From an uncultured euryarchaeote (GTDB lineage: Archaea; Thermoplasmatota; Poseidoniia; Poseidoniales; Thalassarchaeaceae): 15,932 nt of DNA. The notes under the pieces are model-generated. The model did not search any database and was not told the origin of the DNA. It saw only the letters and a list, made by a program, of their open reading frames with translations. Where the stretch lies: positions 1 to 15,932 of the forward strand of contig CALCOR010000024.1 of NCBI GenBank assembly GCA_937897085.1, read 5' to 3'. Below are positions 1 to 7,219 of this stretch, in pieces. The translations under genes were made by a program, and so were the position numbers. How positions within the stretch are numbered: position 1 is the stretch's first letter; each line of letters begins with the position of its first letter.

Positions 1-753
1 GACCTCGACGATGTAGGAGAGGATTGCCGGGTCGACGTGCACTGTCTCGAGCGCCTTCTGCATGGCGACCACCTTCTTCGGGGAGGTGATCTGGGCGACA
101 TCGTGATCGTCCTTCCCTCGCAGTTTCCGGCGAGCGAGAATTGCCTTCTCTTCGGCACGGTCTGGGTAACCCATTGACATCTTCATCAGGAAACGGTCCA
201 TCTGTGCCTCAGGAAGCGGGTACGTTCCCTCCTGCTCAATCGGGTTCTGCGTTGCCAGCACGACGAAGGGTGCGGGCAACTTGTGCGTGATACCCTCGAT
301 TGTCACCTGCTTCTCTTCCATAGCCTCCAGCAGAGCAGCTTGGGTCTTGGGCGGTGCACGGTTGATCTCATCCGCCAGCAGGATGTTGGAGAACAGCGGA
401 CCGGGCCTGAGTTTGAACTCACCTGCTCGCTGGTCATACATGTAGGTCCCAGTGATATCTGAGGGGAGTAGGTCAGGGGTGAACTGCACACGCTTGAACT
501 TGCAGCCAAGCGCACGGGCGAAGGTGTTGGCGAGCAGCGTCTTAGCGAGACCGGGGAAGTCCTCCAGCAGCATGTTTCCGTTGGACAGGACTCCGATGGT
601 CACTCGGCGCAGGTTTTCGTTCTTGCCGATAATCACCTTGGCGACTTCGTTCATCAGGCCATTCGAGATAGCGCTCACGGTGGCAATCAGGTCCCGCGTC
701 CTGCTATCACCGCCTATGGCGGCCTGTGCCTCGTATCCTGCTGCCATGAACAT
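1..753 (-). CDS. MoxR-family AAA+ ATPase (C-terminus cut by window edge)
   Basis: This is the first 251 codons of a MoxR-type AAA+ ATPase; the gene runs off the left edge. I read it directly from the minus strand. Residues 61-72 hold the nucleotide-binding loop with the family's PGLAKT ending. In this protein it is preceded by E-D-F rather than the commoner G-V. Walker B is at 124-131 (LLADEIN), followed by the MoxR hallmark [18 protein letters not shown] sensor-1-like [18 protein letters not shown] stretch lies near 167-184. MoxR ATPases are thought to act as chaperones that insert cofactors or assemble complexes, often beside VWA-domain proteins; any such partner would lie outside the window. 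Two in-frame ATGs exist, at 753 and 747. A GAGG seven bases before the second favours 747. The family is clear; the substrate is unknown. Confidence 0.93.
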   Translation of the reverse strand, partial: MFMAAGYEAQAAIGGDSRTRDLIATVSAISNGLMNEVAKVIIGKNENLRRVTIGVLSNGNMLLEDFPGLAKTLLANTFARALGCKFKRVQFTPDLLPSDITGTYMYDQRAGEFKLRPGPLFSNILLADEINRAPPKTQAALLEAMEEKQVTIEGITHKLPAPFVVLATQNPIEQEGTYPLPEAQMDRFLMKMSMGYPDRAEEKAILARRKLRGKDDHDVAQITSPKKVVAMQKALETVHVDPAILSYIVEV

Positions 754-905
754 CCCTCTGGACGCTGAACGTAGCCACCGACCCTTAGGATTCCTACTTC
801 AACGTTGGGGGTTGGGCCTTCAAGCGCACTTCGTGCGTCCTCTCCCTTGAAACCACCTTACGGAAGCCAAGTCGGTAGTGTAGAAAGCACGCGCAATACA
901 TCTTA
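754..905. other. Spacer between aIF5B and MoxR genes
   Basis: This 152-nt gap follows the aIF5B stop and precedes the MoxR gene. It holds a small hairpin CGCAC-TTC-GTGCG at about 822-835 and a weak AT-rich ATCCTAAGG on the minus strand near 783-791 that might be the MoxR promoter. I see no gene in it. Confidence 0.4.
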
Positions 906-2690
906 TCAGCGACCCCAGAAATGGTCGTCCTTGCGGTGCAACGCAATCAGTTCGTCGAGTACCTCGAACTCCACATCGGTCAATCCTCCCCCTCTCTGCA
1001 GGGGGCGGACGTGCGAAGCGGGGATATCCACCAGCAGCACATCCTCCTCATCGAAATGCCTTCCCACAGTCACACCGCTCACCGAGATCGCCACCTCATC
1101 ACCCTGAGAAGCCTCCTTGATGGAGTGGTCACCGGTACGGATTGACTTCACCTGACCCAACCGTTGTCCGTCCTGCTTCATCAGACGCTGACCGACATGG
1201 ATTCGTCCGGCCAGCACCCGGATGCCGACCACAGCAGGATTGTTCCTGCGAAATATGTGGTCCATGAGCACGAGTATGCGACCAGGATGGACCAGTTGTT
1301 CGCGTTGGGCCTCTTTCAGTTCAGCTTCTCTGGCCTCCCGCCAATCCTCGAATTGCTCCAAGGTGTGGTAGATGATGTCAGATCCGATGTGCTTCACCTC
1401 GCACTCCGCGTCAGCCAACTCGGCCTCAACATCTGCTAGCACAGGCGCGCAGAACGTCAGGATGACCTGTTGCAATGGTTCACCCGCCGCCTCCGCTGCC
1501 CTGAGGTCTCGCTTGTTCACTGGACCGATGCCAGCGTGGCGCACCGGGATTCCCCGCTCACGCAACTCTGATGCCAACGCTTCTAGCCCACCGAGGGTGT
1601 CCGCCTTGATGACGACGCCCTCCTCATCGAGTTCGACCGATATCTCACACTCTGAGGAGACGGCGGAGAGCACATCGTCACGCGAGTCGTCTTCGGGGAG
1701 CCCACGCAGGGTGGTGCCTGCGAGCACCCCATCGAGGTCGGGAGCGCTGAGTTTCAGTCCGGCCGCTGCGTTGACCTCTTCGATGGCGTCCCAGCGGTCG
1801 CCGGCGTCGCGCATCTCGGACATGCCGCGCGGGCTGAACATTCCACGGATGCGTGTGATCCTAGGTCCCTCAGAAGTGGCGAGAGCAATCTCGTCGCCCT
1901 TCCTGAGTGTTCCGCGATGCAGGATGATGTCCAGCGTCTTGCCGAGCCCCTGTTCTTCCTTCATCTCGAGCACGGTCGCCTCGGCCGATCCTTCGACGTC
2001 CGCGAGTTGTTCTGCCAGATAGCGTTCGGCCAAGCCGATGACCACCGCCAGCAGGTCTTGGATGCCCTCTCCCTCTTTGGCTGAGCAGGGCACGAGCGCC
2101 ACACACTGGGTGAAATCCTCGATTTCGTCGTAGCGTTCGAGGTTGAACTCCTCTGAAGCGAACTCTCCGACCAGTTCGTAGAAGCGTTGGTTGAACAGCG
2201 ACTGCACCTCCTTGGTCTGGTGCCTGAGTGAATGGCCCATCGCTCGCCCTTCCTCAGCATCCCAGCCGTAGATGCGATCGACCTTGTTGGCGGCGACCAC
2301 GAATGGTGTGCGTGCCTGACGTAGGATGCGCAGGGATTCGAGCGTCTGCGGTTGGCAGCCCTCCATGATGTCGACTACGAGGATCGCGATGTCCGCCAGC
2401 GAACCCCCACGGGCGCGGAGTGTCGAGAACGCGTGGTGGCCAGGCGTGTCGATGAACAGCAGACCGGGTGAATCGAACTGCTTGCCGCCCATCAGCGGAG
2501 CACACAGTTCGTTGAGCAGGTCCGCAGGAATCTCGGTCGCTCCGATGTGCTGCGTGATACCGCCTGCCTCGCGTGCCATCACGGATGCCTGCCGCTCAGC
2601 ACCAAGAGAGCGGACGTGGTCGAGCAGGCTGGTCTTGCCGTGGTCAACGTGACCGAGCACCGCGACTATGGGTTGTCGGCGATTGGTCAT
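906..2690 (-). CDS. infB: Translation initiation factor aIF5B (IF-2 family GTPase)
   Basis: This is the archaeal aIF5B, a ribosome-dependent GTPase of subunit joining. With the ATG at 2690 the protein has 594 residues, the usual archaeal length without the long bacterial or eukaryotic N-terminus. G-domain motifs run in order: G1 GHVDHGKT (13-20), G2 region with GGITQHIG, G3 DTPGH (81-85), G4 NKVD (135-138) and G5 SAKEG (203-207). The C-terminal part has the IF-2 domain II and the later domain IV-like beta barrel. An in-frame GTG at 2699 would add three residues. I prefer 2690 because GGTGA sits five bases upstream of it. It follows ndk by 45 nt in the same direction and closes the ribosomal protein cluster, an arrangement common in archaea. 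Confidence 0.97.
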   Translation of the reverse strand: MTNRRQPIVAVLGHVDHGKTSLLDHVRSLGAERQASVMAREAGGITQHIGATEIPADLLNELCAPLMGGKQFDSPGLLFIDTPGHHAFSTLRARGGSLADIAILVVDIMEGCQPQTLESLRILRQARTPFVVAANKVDRIYGWDAEEGRAMGHSLRHQTKEVQSLFNQRFYELVGEFASEEFNLERYDEIEDFTQCVALVPCSAKEGEGIQDLLAVVIGLAERYLAEQLADVEGSAEATVLEMKEEQGLGKTLDIILHRGTLRKGDEIALATSEGPRITRIRGMFSPRGMSEMRDAGDRWDAIEEVNAAAGLKLSAPDLDGVLAGTTLRGLPEDDSRDDVLSAVSSECEISVELDEEGVVIKADTLGGLEALASELRERGIPVRHAGIGPVNKRDLRAAEAAGEPLQQVILTFCAPVLADVEAELADAECEVKHIGSDIIYHTLEQFEDWREAREAELKEAQREQLVHPGRILVLMDHIFRRNNPAVVGIRVLAGRIHVGQRLMKQDGQRLGQVKSIRTGDHSIKEASQGDEVAISVSGVTVGRHFDEEDVLLVDIPASHVRPLQRGGGLTDVEFEVLDELIALHRKDDHFWGR

Positions 2691-2735
2691 CCATGTCACC
2701 TGCCTCTCTGAAATTCAATGGAAACTGCTGCGTGC

Positions 2736-3191
2736 TCACTCGTAGACCCATTCCTCTGTGACCCGTTCCCAATCGACCTCGCCTTCAGGGAACCACAGCC
2801 CGAGTTCGAACTCCGCTGTCTCCTCTCCGTCGCTGCCGTGCACGAGGTTCTTGCCGATTTCGAGCGCGAAGTCCCCGCGAATGGTCCCTCCGGGGGCAGA
2901 ACTGCCGTCGGTCGGTCCGATGACGTTACGGCACACCGAGATGGCATCCGTGCCGCGCCAGGCCATCGCCACAACCGGTCCGGAGGTGATGAACTCGATG
3001 AGTCCGGGATAGAACGGCCGCTCCTTGTGCACCTCGTAGTGGGTGGACGCCAATTCCTCGCTCGGTATGAGTTGCCGCATGCCCACCAGACGCAGTCCCT
3101 TGCGCTCGAAGCGGGAGATGATCTCCCCCACCAGGCCACGCTGGACGCCGTCAGGCTTCACCATCACGAAGGACGTCTGCATGTTCTCCAT
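2736..3191 (-). CDS. ndk: Nucleoside diphosphate kinase
   Basis: Nucleoside diphosphate kinase transfers the gamma phosphate of ATP to NDPs through a phospho-histidine, balancing the NTP and dNTP pools. The protein has 151 residues, normal for the family. The N-terminus shows the VMVKPDGVQRG signature (about 9-19). The catalytic histidine is H118 in the motif NLVHGSDGEETAEFE. The start at 3191 is an ATG; a second ATG at 3182 with GGAG just before it would shorten the product by three residues. The 48-nt gap from rpl24e holds an AT-rich TTTAA stretch about 28 bases upstream of the first ATG, so a leaderless internal transcript is possible. The L24e-NDK-aIF5B order is conserved in many archaea. 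Confidence 0.97.
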   Translation of the reverse strand: MENMQTSFVMVKPDGVQRGLVGEIISRFERKGLRLVGMRQLIPSEELASTHYEVHKERPFYPGLIEFITSGPVVAMAWRGTDAISVCRNVIGPTDGSSAPGGTIRGDFALEIGKNLVHGSDGEETAEFELGLWFPEGEVDWERVTEEWVYE

Positions 3192-3214
3192 CGGGGCGGC
3201 CGTGCGGCCCTTCT

Positions 3215-3223
3215 CGTTTAAGA
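3215..3223 (-). promoter_or_regulatory. Possible TATA box for ndk
   Basis: On the coding (minus) strand the gap between rpl24e and ndk reads TCTTAAACG here, the only AT-rich run in this GC-rich spacer. It lies about 28 bases before the ATG at 3191. That is the spacing expected if transcription starts at the start codon. The same bases form the loop of a 5-bp inverted repeat (TTCTC/GAGAA, 3211-3226). The evidence is position and composition only. Confidence 0.3.
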
Positions 3224-3239
3224 GAACCGCTCGGGAAGA

Positions 3240-3437
3240 TTATCCCCGCTGGATGCCGCCCTTGACGTAATGGCGGGTCCACTTCACCTTGCGTGGATTG
3301 CGCTTGAGTTTCAGCATGTTCCTGCGCGCTTTGCTGTTCTTGAACCAGAGGACGGCACCATCTCGGCGCACGAACATCGTGCCTGTCCCAGGCTCAATCT
3401 CCTCCCCGCTGAAGTCACATACACGGCGTTCGGGCAT
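3240..3437 (-). CDS. rpl24e: 50S ribosomal protein L24e, zinc ligands mostly lost
   Basis: Ribosomal protein eL24, 65 residues from the ATG at 3437. The core GEEIEPGTGTMFVRRDG and the run KNSKARRNMLKLKRNPRKVKW are diagnostic. The usual archaeal protein binds zinc through two CxxC-like pairs. Here only the first cysteine (C7, in RVCDFSG) remains; the second is serine. The YFCSSKC segment of relatives reads WFKNSKA, so both later cysteines are gone. The tail after KVKW continues with TRHYVKGGIQRG, longer than in many archaeal homologues and reminiscent of eukaryotic eL24. A GTG at 3446 is in frame, but I reject it because the perfect AGGTGA lies five bases before the ATG at 3437. The last three bases of that AGGTGA are the stop codon of rps28e, so the two genes are probably translationally coupled. 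Confidence 0.96.
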   Translation of the reverse strand: MPERRVCDFSGEEIEPGTGTMFVRRDGAVLWFKNSKARRNMLKLKRNPRKVKWTRHYVKGGIQRG

Positions 3438-3442
3438 CGAGT

Positions 3443-3661
3443 TCACCTCACGTTCAACTTGCGCGCCTCGCGCCCGGTGTCCCTGAGCATCAAGATGTCA
3501 CCGACTCTTATCGGGCCGACGACGTTGCGGGTGATGATACGACCCACATCGCGCGGGTTTGGGGCATCGTTGACGCGCACCTTCACCTGAGTGGCCTCAC
3601 CGGTCATTCCGGTGCGTCCTACCACCTCTACGACCTCTGCTGGCCAGCCTTCCTGAGCCAT
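3443..3661 (-). CDS. rps28e: 30S ribosomal protein S28e
   Basis: Ribosomal protein eS28, 72 residues, near the usual size. The family pattern is clear: [20 protein letters not shown], then [27 protein letters not shown], the conserved C-terminus. It is an OB-fold protein of the small subunit head near the mRNA exit region. The ATG at 3661 has AGGTGA four bases upstream, within the 13-nt gap after rpl7ae. Its TGA stop lies inside the Shine-Dalgarno of rpl24e. It is the middle gene of the L7Ae-S28e-L24e trio. Confidence 0.97.
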   Translation of the reverse strand: MAQEGWPAEVVEVVGRTGMTGEATQVKVRVNDAPNPRDVGRIITRNVVGPIRVGDILMLRDTGREARKLNVR

Positions 3662-3674
3662 CTTCTCACCTGGT

Positions 3675-4055
3675 TCAATTGCCGAGTTCGGTGGCTTGGT
3701 CGGCGATCTTCTTCAGTTCATCCTCGAGCGTTTTGTCGACAGACATCACGGCTACAGCTGAGGTTTTGCGGTGAAGCGGAAGTCCGGCTGCTTCGCCGAG
3801 GTACTCCTGGCTGGGCACGTAGATGTATGGGATGCCGCGCTCCTTGCAGATCATCGGAATGGGAATCATCATTTCACCTGGGTTGACGTCCTCGGCTATC
3901 ACGACCAACCGGGCATCGCCGCGCTCACTGACCTTGATGACCTCGTTCATACCCTTCTTCACACGACCTTTTCCGTCACGACCGAGTTTCTTGACAAGGT
4001 CGTAGACGCTGTCCTGTAGGTTTTCGGGGGTCTCAAAGTTCACATGCACACTCAT
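3675..4055 (-). CDS. rpl7ae: 50S ribosomal protein L7Ae / kink-turn RNA-binding protein
   Basis: L7Ae binds kink-turns in 23S rRNA and in archaea also serves box C/D and H/ACA guide RNPs and RNase P. With the start at 4055 the product has 126 residues, the normal length. The RNA-binding signature is [26 protein letters not shown] (35-59), followed by the conserved [19 protein letters not shown] (74-92). A longer in-frame reading to 4145 exists but adds a non-conserved 30-residue tail that would cross the promoter. The 4055 start has AGGAGG ten bases upstream, overlapping an AGTGAT that ends four bases upstream. It is the first gene of the cluster and has its own TATA-like box about 50 bases upstream. 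Confidence 0.97.
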   Translation of the reverse strand: MSVHVNFETPENLQDSVYDLVKKLGRDGKGRVKKGMNEVIKVSERGDARLVVIAEDVNPGEMMIPIPMICKERGIPYIYVPSQEYLGEAAGLPLHRKTSAVAVMSVDKTLEDELKKIADQATELGN

Positions 4056-4103
4056 CGGAATCACTCCTCCTGTGGGGGGTAGGCCGGCCGAGGGCGTGAC
4101 CCG

Positions 4104-4110
4104 TATAAAT
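4104..4110 (-). promoter_or_regulatory. TATA box of the L7Ae-S28e-L24e(-NDK-aIF5B) cluster
   Basis: The minus strand reads GTTGGATTTATACGGG here; ATTTATA is a good archaeal TATA element in an otherwise GC-rich 178-nt spacer between prs and rpl7ae. With the usual 25-27 base distance, transcription would start near 4080. That gives a leader of about 25 nt, long enough to include the strong AGGAGG ribosome binding site. The rest of the spacer shows nothing else I can name. Confidence 0.6.
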
Positions 4111-4233
4111 CCAACTGAAAACACCTCGGTCCCTCGGGGGGACAATCAAGCCGTTTTCTGGACTGCTCACCCACCTACCGCGGCGTGCTGGAGGCCATCC
4201 GCGACCAACTCCGTTGTTGTTGAGAGCAATGTC

Positions 4234-5169
4234 TCACAGGCCATCCAGAAGTTCGCGGATTCCGCGGGCGAGCGCGGGGGCGGCGGAGACGTTCGAGCGC
4301 GGGTTAGGAAGCGAGTCGGTGGCGTGGACGCCGTCGACGTGGGCGTCGAGGCGGCTGAGGGCTCCCCCGGTGAACAGCCCGTGTGTGCAGGCGGCGTGAA
4401 CCTGAGCAGCCCCCTGTCGGCGTAGGGCGTCAGCCGCTTTGCAGATGGTGCCACCGGTACTGATCATGTCGTCGACGATGGCAACCACTGATCCGTCAAC
4501 GTCGAGGTTCTTTGGGGTGTGTTCGATAGTGTGTGCGTCGATCCTTTTCTTTTCGAGATAGGAGAAATCGCAGCCAATACGATTGGCTACCTCAGTCGCT
4601 CTCTCGATTGCTCCCTTGTCCGGGCTGAGCACGAAGTCCGGTGAGATGGACTGTTTCAGGTGATCCGATATCTCGGGCATGGAGCTGGTGAAGGCGACGG
4701 GGACGTCGAGGTCCGAGAGCACCGCGGGAGCATGCAGGTCGAGCACGGCCATCCCATCACAGCGGCGTGCGAGCAGACGGGCGATGAGCGCCGCGGAGAT
4801 GACTTCCCCCTGTTGGAAGCGTTTGTCCTGTCGGGAGTAGCCGAAGTATGGGATGGCTAGGAAGACCCCAGGTCCGACCGCGTCCAAATCCGCCGGACTG
4901 GTGCCTGTGAGGTTGGTCAGGTCACCAGCACGCACGTCTTGGATCGCCTCGAGCAGGAGCAGCGCCTCGACGATGCCGGAATCGGGGAAGGTGCTGGCGA
5001 CGATGACAACCGGTTCGGACCGTACCGCCTCCAGGCTTTCGGCTGGCACGCGCACATATCCTTCAGAGTCTGGGAAGCGGCGAGCATCCAGCGGATGGTG
5101 CTCAAAGCCGAGTTCGGTGGCCAATGCGGAAGCCAACTGCCCTCCGTTGCTACCGGAGACGACAGGCAT
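4234..5169 (-). CDS. prs: Ribose-phosphate pyrophosphokinase (PRPP synthetase)
   Basis: PRPP synthetase makes phosphoribosyl pyrophosphate from ribose 5-phosphate and ATP, feeding purine, pyrimidine, histidine and tryptophan synthesis. The product has 311 residues, in the family range. Near the N-terminus is RFPDSEGYVRV (31-41), with S where most relatives have G. The flexible-loop motif PYFGYSRQDKRFQQGE covers 107-122 and LDLHA covers 143-147. The PRPP-binding loop VVAIVDDMISTGGT covers 228-241. A longer stretch before PYFGY (about 83-104) looks like a small insertion compared with many homologues. The ATG at 5169 has GAGG seven bases upstream. The upstream spacer carries an inverted repeat (5220-5251) that might be a control site. 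Confidence 0.96.
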   Translation of the reverse strand: MPVVSGSNGGQLASALATELGFEHHPLDARRFPDSEGYVRVPAESLEAVRSEPVVIVASTFPDSGIVEALLLLEAIQDVRAGDLTNLTGTSPADLDAVGPGVFLAIPYFGYSRQDKRFQQGEVISAALIARLLARRCDGMAVLDLHAPAVLSDLDVPVAFTSSMPEISDHLKQSISPDFVLSPDKGAIERATEVANRIGCDFSYLEKKRIDAHTIEHTPKNLDVDGSVVAIVDDMISTGGTICKAADALRRQGAAQVHAACTHGLFTGGALSRLDAHVDGVHATDSLPNPRSNVSAAPALARGIRELLDGL

Positions 5170-5219
5170 CGGCTTTCCTCAGTTGCGCCGAGCCCCCCTC
5201 TCTTGAAGGGCTTTCCCTG

Positions 5220-5251
5220 CTCGTACAGTGTTGGTTGAAGGCCAGTACGAG
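5220..5251. repeat. 7-bp inverted repeat upstream of prs
   Basis: CTCGTAC (5220-5226) is repeated as its exact complement GTACGAG (5245-5251), with an 18-nt spacer. It lies about 50 bases upstream of the prs start and 26 bases past the tRNA 3' end. It could be an operator, a leader hairpin, a tRNA 3' processing or termination structure, or chance. The symmetry is exact; the function is unknown. Confidence 0.35.
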
Positions 5252-5277
5252 GGCAATTACAACCATTATCGAGGAAG

Positions 5278-5352
5278 TGGGCGAGGCCGGATTTGAACCG
5301 GCGACCTCCCGGTTATCAGCCGGGTGCTCCAACCAACCTAAGCTACCCGCCC
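5278..5352 (-). tRNA. tRNA-Ile (anticodon GAU)
   Basis: A complete 75-nt tRNA can be folded by eye on the minus strand. The acceptor stem pairs GGGCGGG with CTCGCCC (one G-U pair). The D stem is GCTT/GAGC, with G-C, C-G and T-A pairs and one G-T. The anticodon stem is CCCGG/CCGGG around the loop CTGATAA, giving anticodon GAT. The T arm is GCCGG-TTCAAAT-CCGGC and the discriminator base is A. No intron is present and CCA is not encoded, since the gene is followed by CTTCC. It stands alone between the PRC-barrel gene and prs. An AT-rich GTTATTT at about 5381-5387, roughly 30 bases upstream of the 5' end, could be its TATA box. Confidence 0.97.
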
Positions 5353-5380
5353 GGAGCAGACGTCGCCACATTGGCCCGTG

Positions 5381-5387
5381 AAATAAC
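5381..5387 (-). promoter_or_regulatory. Possible TATA box of tRNA-Ile
   Basis: The minus strand has GTTATTT in a GC-rich stretch about 29-35 bases before the mature tRNA 5' end, which would allow a very short 5' leader. Composition and spacing are the only evidence. Confidence 0.3.
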
Positions 5388-5404
5388 GGTGCCGGTCAGG
5401 CCGT

Positions 5405-5989
5405 TCACTCACTGTCTTCAGGGTTCAACTTCAGATAACTCGGTAGCCCCATCAACTTCTCGAAAGTACGCGACAGCACAACCTCATCGAGCATAGCGCG
5501 CGTGCGTGCCAGAAATGTGACGGGGACATTCACAAGTTCAGCTGTGTCGTAGTCTCGGCGCACAACGGAGCGCATCTTGACAACCACTCCGCGGTATGTC
5601 CTCTTGACTTTGACCAGGCCGACGATGACCCCGATCTCCAATCCTTGGGTGTCAAGTACCGCTCGGTCGAGCAGTTCGTCCGGAGAGTAGAGTTGTTCGT
5701 CGATTCTCACGGTGTTCCTCCACCTTCTCTGGAGTTCACGCATCGATTTCGATAACTTCACTGAGCCATCGTTCTGTATGCTGTGCAACAATTCCTTGGA
5801 GAGCGGCGCAAACTCGGCTGGCTTGCGCATGAACTCTTCAGCCACATCGGGCGCGACCTGTATCCGCATCGAAGAGACCCGCTCCTCGTTCGGGTGGTAA
5901 CGCTCACCGACGATGGTGCCAACGTGCTTCTTCTGCACGTACACCTTTCGATCCACCAGTTCTCCAATCCTAAATCCATCATCTGTCAT
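5405..5989 (-). CDS. Protein with two PRC-barrel-like domains
   Basis: The 194-residue soluble protein seems to contain two PRC-barrel-like modules. The first covers about 5-50 (RIGELVDRKVYVQKKHVGTIVG). The second covers about 103-165 (PDELLDRAVLDTQGLEIGVIVG, then TYRGVVVKMRSVVRR). The repeated pattern of L-x-D-R, V-hydrophobic and G-x-I-V-G is visible in both. A helical, charged linker lies between them (about 50-100). There is no signal peptide or membrane segment. PRC barrels occur in RNA processing (RimM), photosystems and archaeal cell division proteins; I cannot tell which role applies. The ATG at 5989 has GAGG seven bases upstream. An upstream ATG at 6025 is in frame but lacks a ribosome binding site. 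It faces the AT-rich divergent region. Confidence 0.8.
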   Translation of the reverse strand: MTDDGFRIGELVDRKVYVQKKHVGTIVGERYHPNEERVSSMRIQVAPDVAEEFMRKPAEFAPLSKELLHSIQNDGSVKLSKSMRELQRRWRNTVRIDEQLYSPDELLDRAVLDTQGLEIGVIVGLVKVKRTYRGVVVKMRSVVRRDYDTAELVNVPVTFLARTRAMLDEVVLSRTFEKLMGLPSYLKLNPEDSE

Positions 5990-6402
5990 CTGTATCCCTC
6001 TTGCTTCTTCATCCGTGCATCCCACTACTCGGTCATCATCCTACACTTTGGGTCGGTATATTAACTATATCCCGGTTGACGGATAGTAAATTCAATTGGA
6101 AATAGCGGATAATCTGCGATTTTCTAATTGCGTAGAGTGAATTATAGAGGTAGTAATCGCTAACAAGTTCCCAATACAAACCAGCTTACAGTTTGTCTAC
6201 TCAGTAGATTATTTCAACTATGATATGGCAACATGCTGAGTACGGAATCACAATTGGATTATCGGATAATACCAGAGGCGAGAACAGATATCGCTGATTG
6301 GGGGATATTCCCGTTTCGCGCGTCAGGTGGAGGCTTCCACTCCTCTCGTCCCGCTGCATGCCTTTTTCTGAGAGGAGGGTTGACGTGCAGCAGGTGACTG
6401 AA
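5990..6402. other. AT-rich divergent intergenic region
   Basis: About 410 nt lie between the PRC-barrel gene (minus) and the LOG gene (plus). The stretch from about 6055 to 6300 is strikingly AT-rich against its surroundings and has no credible gene. It must contain the divergent promoters. A TATA-like run TTAATATA lies at about 6056-6063 on the minus strand for the PRC-barrel gene. Further AT-rich runs, for example near 6258-6272, may serve the LOG side. It also holds a two-copy direct repeat (see separate entry), a short inverted repeat ACAAAC/GTTTGT at about 6176-6196, and an ATTAT-CGG-ATAAT dyad at 6258-6270. A replication origin cannot be excluded from composition alone, but no Orc1/Cdc6 gene is adjacent. 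Confidence 0.6.
6093..6270. repeat. Two-copy direct repeat CAATTGGA-N4/5-CGGATAAT
   Basis: The first copy is at 6093-6113 and the second at 6251-6270. Both contain CAATTGGA followed by CGGATAAT, with five intervening bases in the first and four in the second. A third partial CGGATA lies at 6080. Two matching 8-mers in the same order and nearly the same spacing suggest a binding site for a regulator of one or both divergent genes. Confidence 0.5.
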
Positions 6403-7146
6403 ATGGAACGAGATGTGCCCTGGGAGGATTCGGAATGGATGCAGAGCCGCGCGGCCAGACCCTTACGTCTGCTTGCTGAGTACATTGAACCGCGAGATCG
6501 GCTGGAGAAAGAGGGCGTCCATGACACGATTGTCTTCTTTGGATCAGCGAGATTGGAGGGAGACCACCCGGACGCTCTGGCCGCTCAGGAACTCTCCGAG
6601 CGGTTGACCGTCTGGGCTACTACGAAACAGGAGGACGGCGGGGGCGCGCATCCGGATGGCACGCAGCGATTCCACGTCACTTCGGGCGGTGGCCCGGGGG
6701 TGATGGAGGCTGCGAACCGCGGTGCACGGATGGCTGGTGGCAGGTCGGTCGGTTTGGGAATAGAACTACCAACAGAGGAGGGCTTGAACGAGGAGATATC
6801 ACCGGAGCTCGCTATCAACTTCCGCTACTTCGCCATGCGTAAGTTCTGGTTCGTCTATCTCTCGAAGGCGATCATCTGCTTTCCTGGTGGCTATGGGACA
6901 CTCGACGAACTGTTCGAGGTGCTCACCTTGCTACAGACTGGGAAGATTCAGCGACCACTGCCGATATACTTGTGGAATTCCAATTGGTGGAATCAAATTA
7001 TCAATTGGGAGTTAATGCTGGATAATGGCACTATCTCGGCTGACGATCTCAACTTATTTCAGATCCATGACGACCTCGATGAGATGTTCACAGCACTGAC
7101 TACCCATTTGGCTGGGCTGTCGGACGAACCATCCTCTGCTCCCTGA
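6403..7146 (+). CDS. LOG-family (TIGR00730-type) nucleotide phosphoribohydrolase-like protein
   Basis: This protein belongs to the LOG / Rossmann-like family often mislabelled lysine decarboxylase. Characterised members release a base from a nucleoside 5'-monophosphate, including cytokinin ribotides. Using the ATG at 6403, the product has 247 residues. The signature SGGGPGVMEAANRGA is at 94-108 and PGGYGTLDE at 161-169; together they form the phosphoribose-binding active site. The C-terminal segment around residues 187-225 also follows the family. The start is uncertain. GTG 6385 (GGAGG six bases upstream) and ATG 6358 are in frame; I chose 6403 for its AGGTGA five bases upstream. Residues 190-202 are encoded by an AT-rich patch holding a CAATTG pair, unlike the rest of the gene. 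The substrate here is unknown. Confidence 0.9.
   Translation: MERDVPWEDSEWMQSRAARPLRLLAEYIEPRDRLEKEGVHDTIVFFGSARLEGDHPDALAAQELSERLTVWATTKQEDGGGAHPDGTQRFHVTSGGGPGVMEAANRGARMAGGRSVGLGIELPTEEGLNEEISPELAINFRYFAMRKFWFVYLSKAIICFPGGYGTLDELFEVLTLLQTGKIQRPLPIYLWNSNWWNQIINWELMLDNGTISADDLNLFQIHDDLDEMFTALTTHLAGLSDEPSSAP
6980..7008. repeat. Paired CAATTG dyad inside the LOG gene
   Basis: CCAATTG at 6980-6986 and CAATTGG at 7002-7008 form an inverted repeat with a 15-nt spacer; the CAATTG cores are 21 bases apart. The patch is AT-rich within a GC-rich gene and is read as N-W codons (AAT TGG). It closely resembles the dyad at 15704-15734 although that one is read in another frame. Confidence 0.55.
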
Positions 7147-7219
7147 CGCTCGAAGGTGGTCAGACGCACGCGCCGGCAATGCAATAAGAGGTCAACCAAG
7201 GCTTGCGGGCGTGGTTAGG

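Noticed and set aside
820..836. Small GC hairpin downstream of aIF5B as a terminator
   Set aside because: No T-run follows it on the minus strand, and archaeal termination does not rely on such hairpins.
452..850. Open frame of 132 codons on the plus strand opposite the MoxR gene
   Set aside because: It is antisense to a clear MoxR coding region and its translation is low-complexity and Ser/Arg-rich, with no family pattern.
1372..2022. Open frame of 216 codons on the plus strand inside aIF5B
   Set aside because: Ser/Arg/Ala-rich antisense shadow of a GC-rich gene; aIF5B motifs cover the other strand.
4056..4145. 30-residue N-terminal extension of L7Ae
   Set aside because: It would cross the TATA box and the AGGAGG, and the conserved protein starts at 4055.
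5990..6402. Replication origin in the AT-rich divergent region
   Set aside because: AT-richness and short repeats are suggestive, but there is no Orc1/Cdc6 gene nearby and no recognisable origin recognition box; promoters explain the region more simply.
6403..7146. Lysine decarboxylase label for the LOG protein, as part of a lysine pathway with lat
   Set aside because: The GGGPGVMEA and PGGYGTLDE motifs are those of LOG phosphoribohydrolases; the lysine decarboxylase name is a historic mislabel, so the shared lysine theme is not supported.
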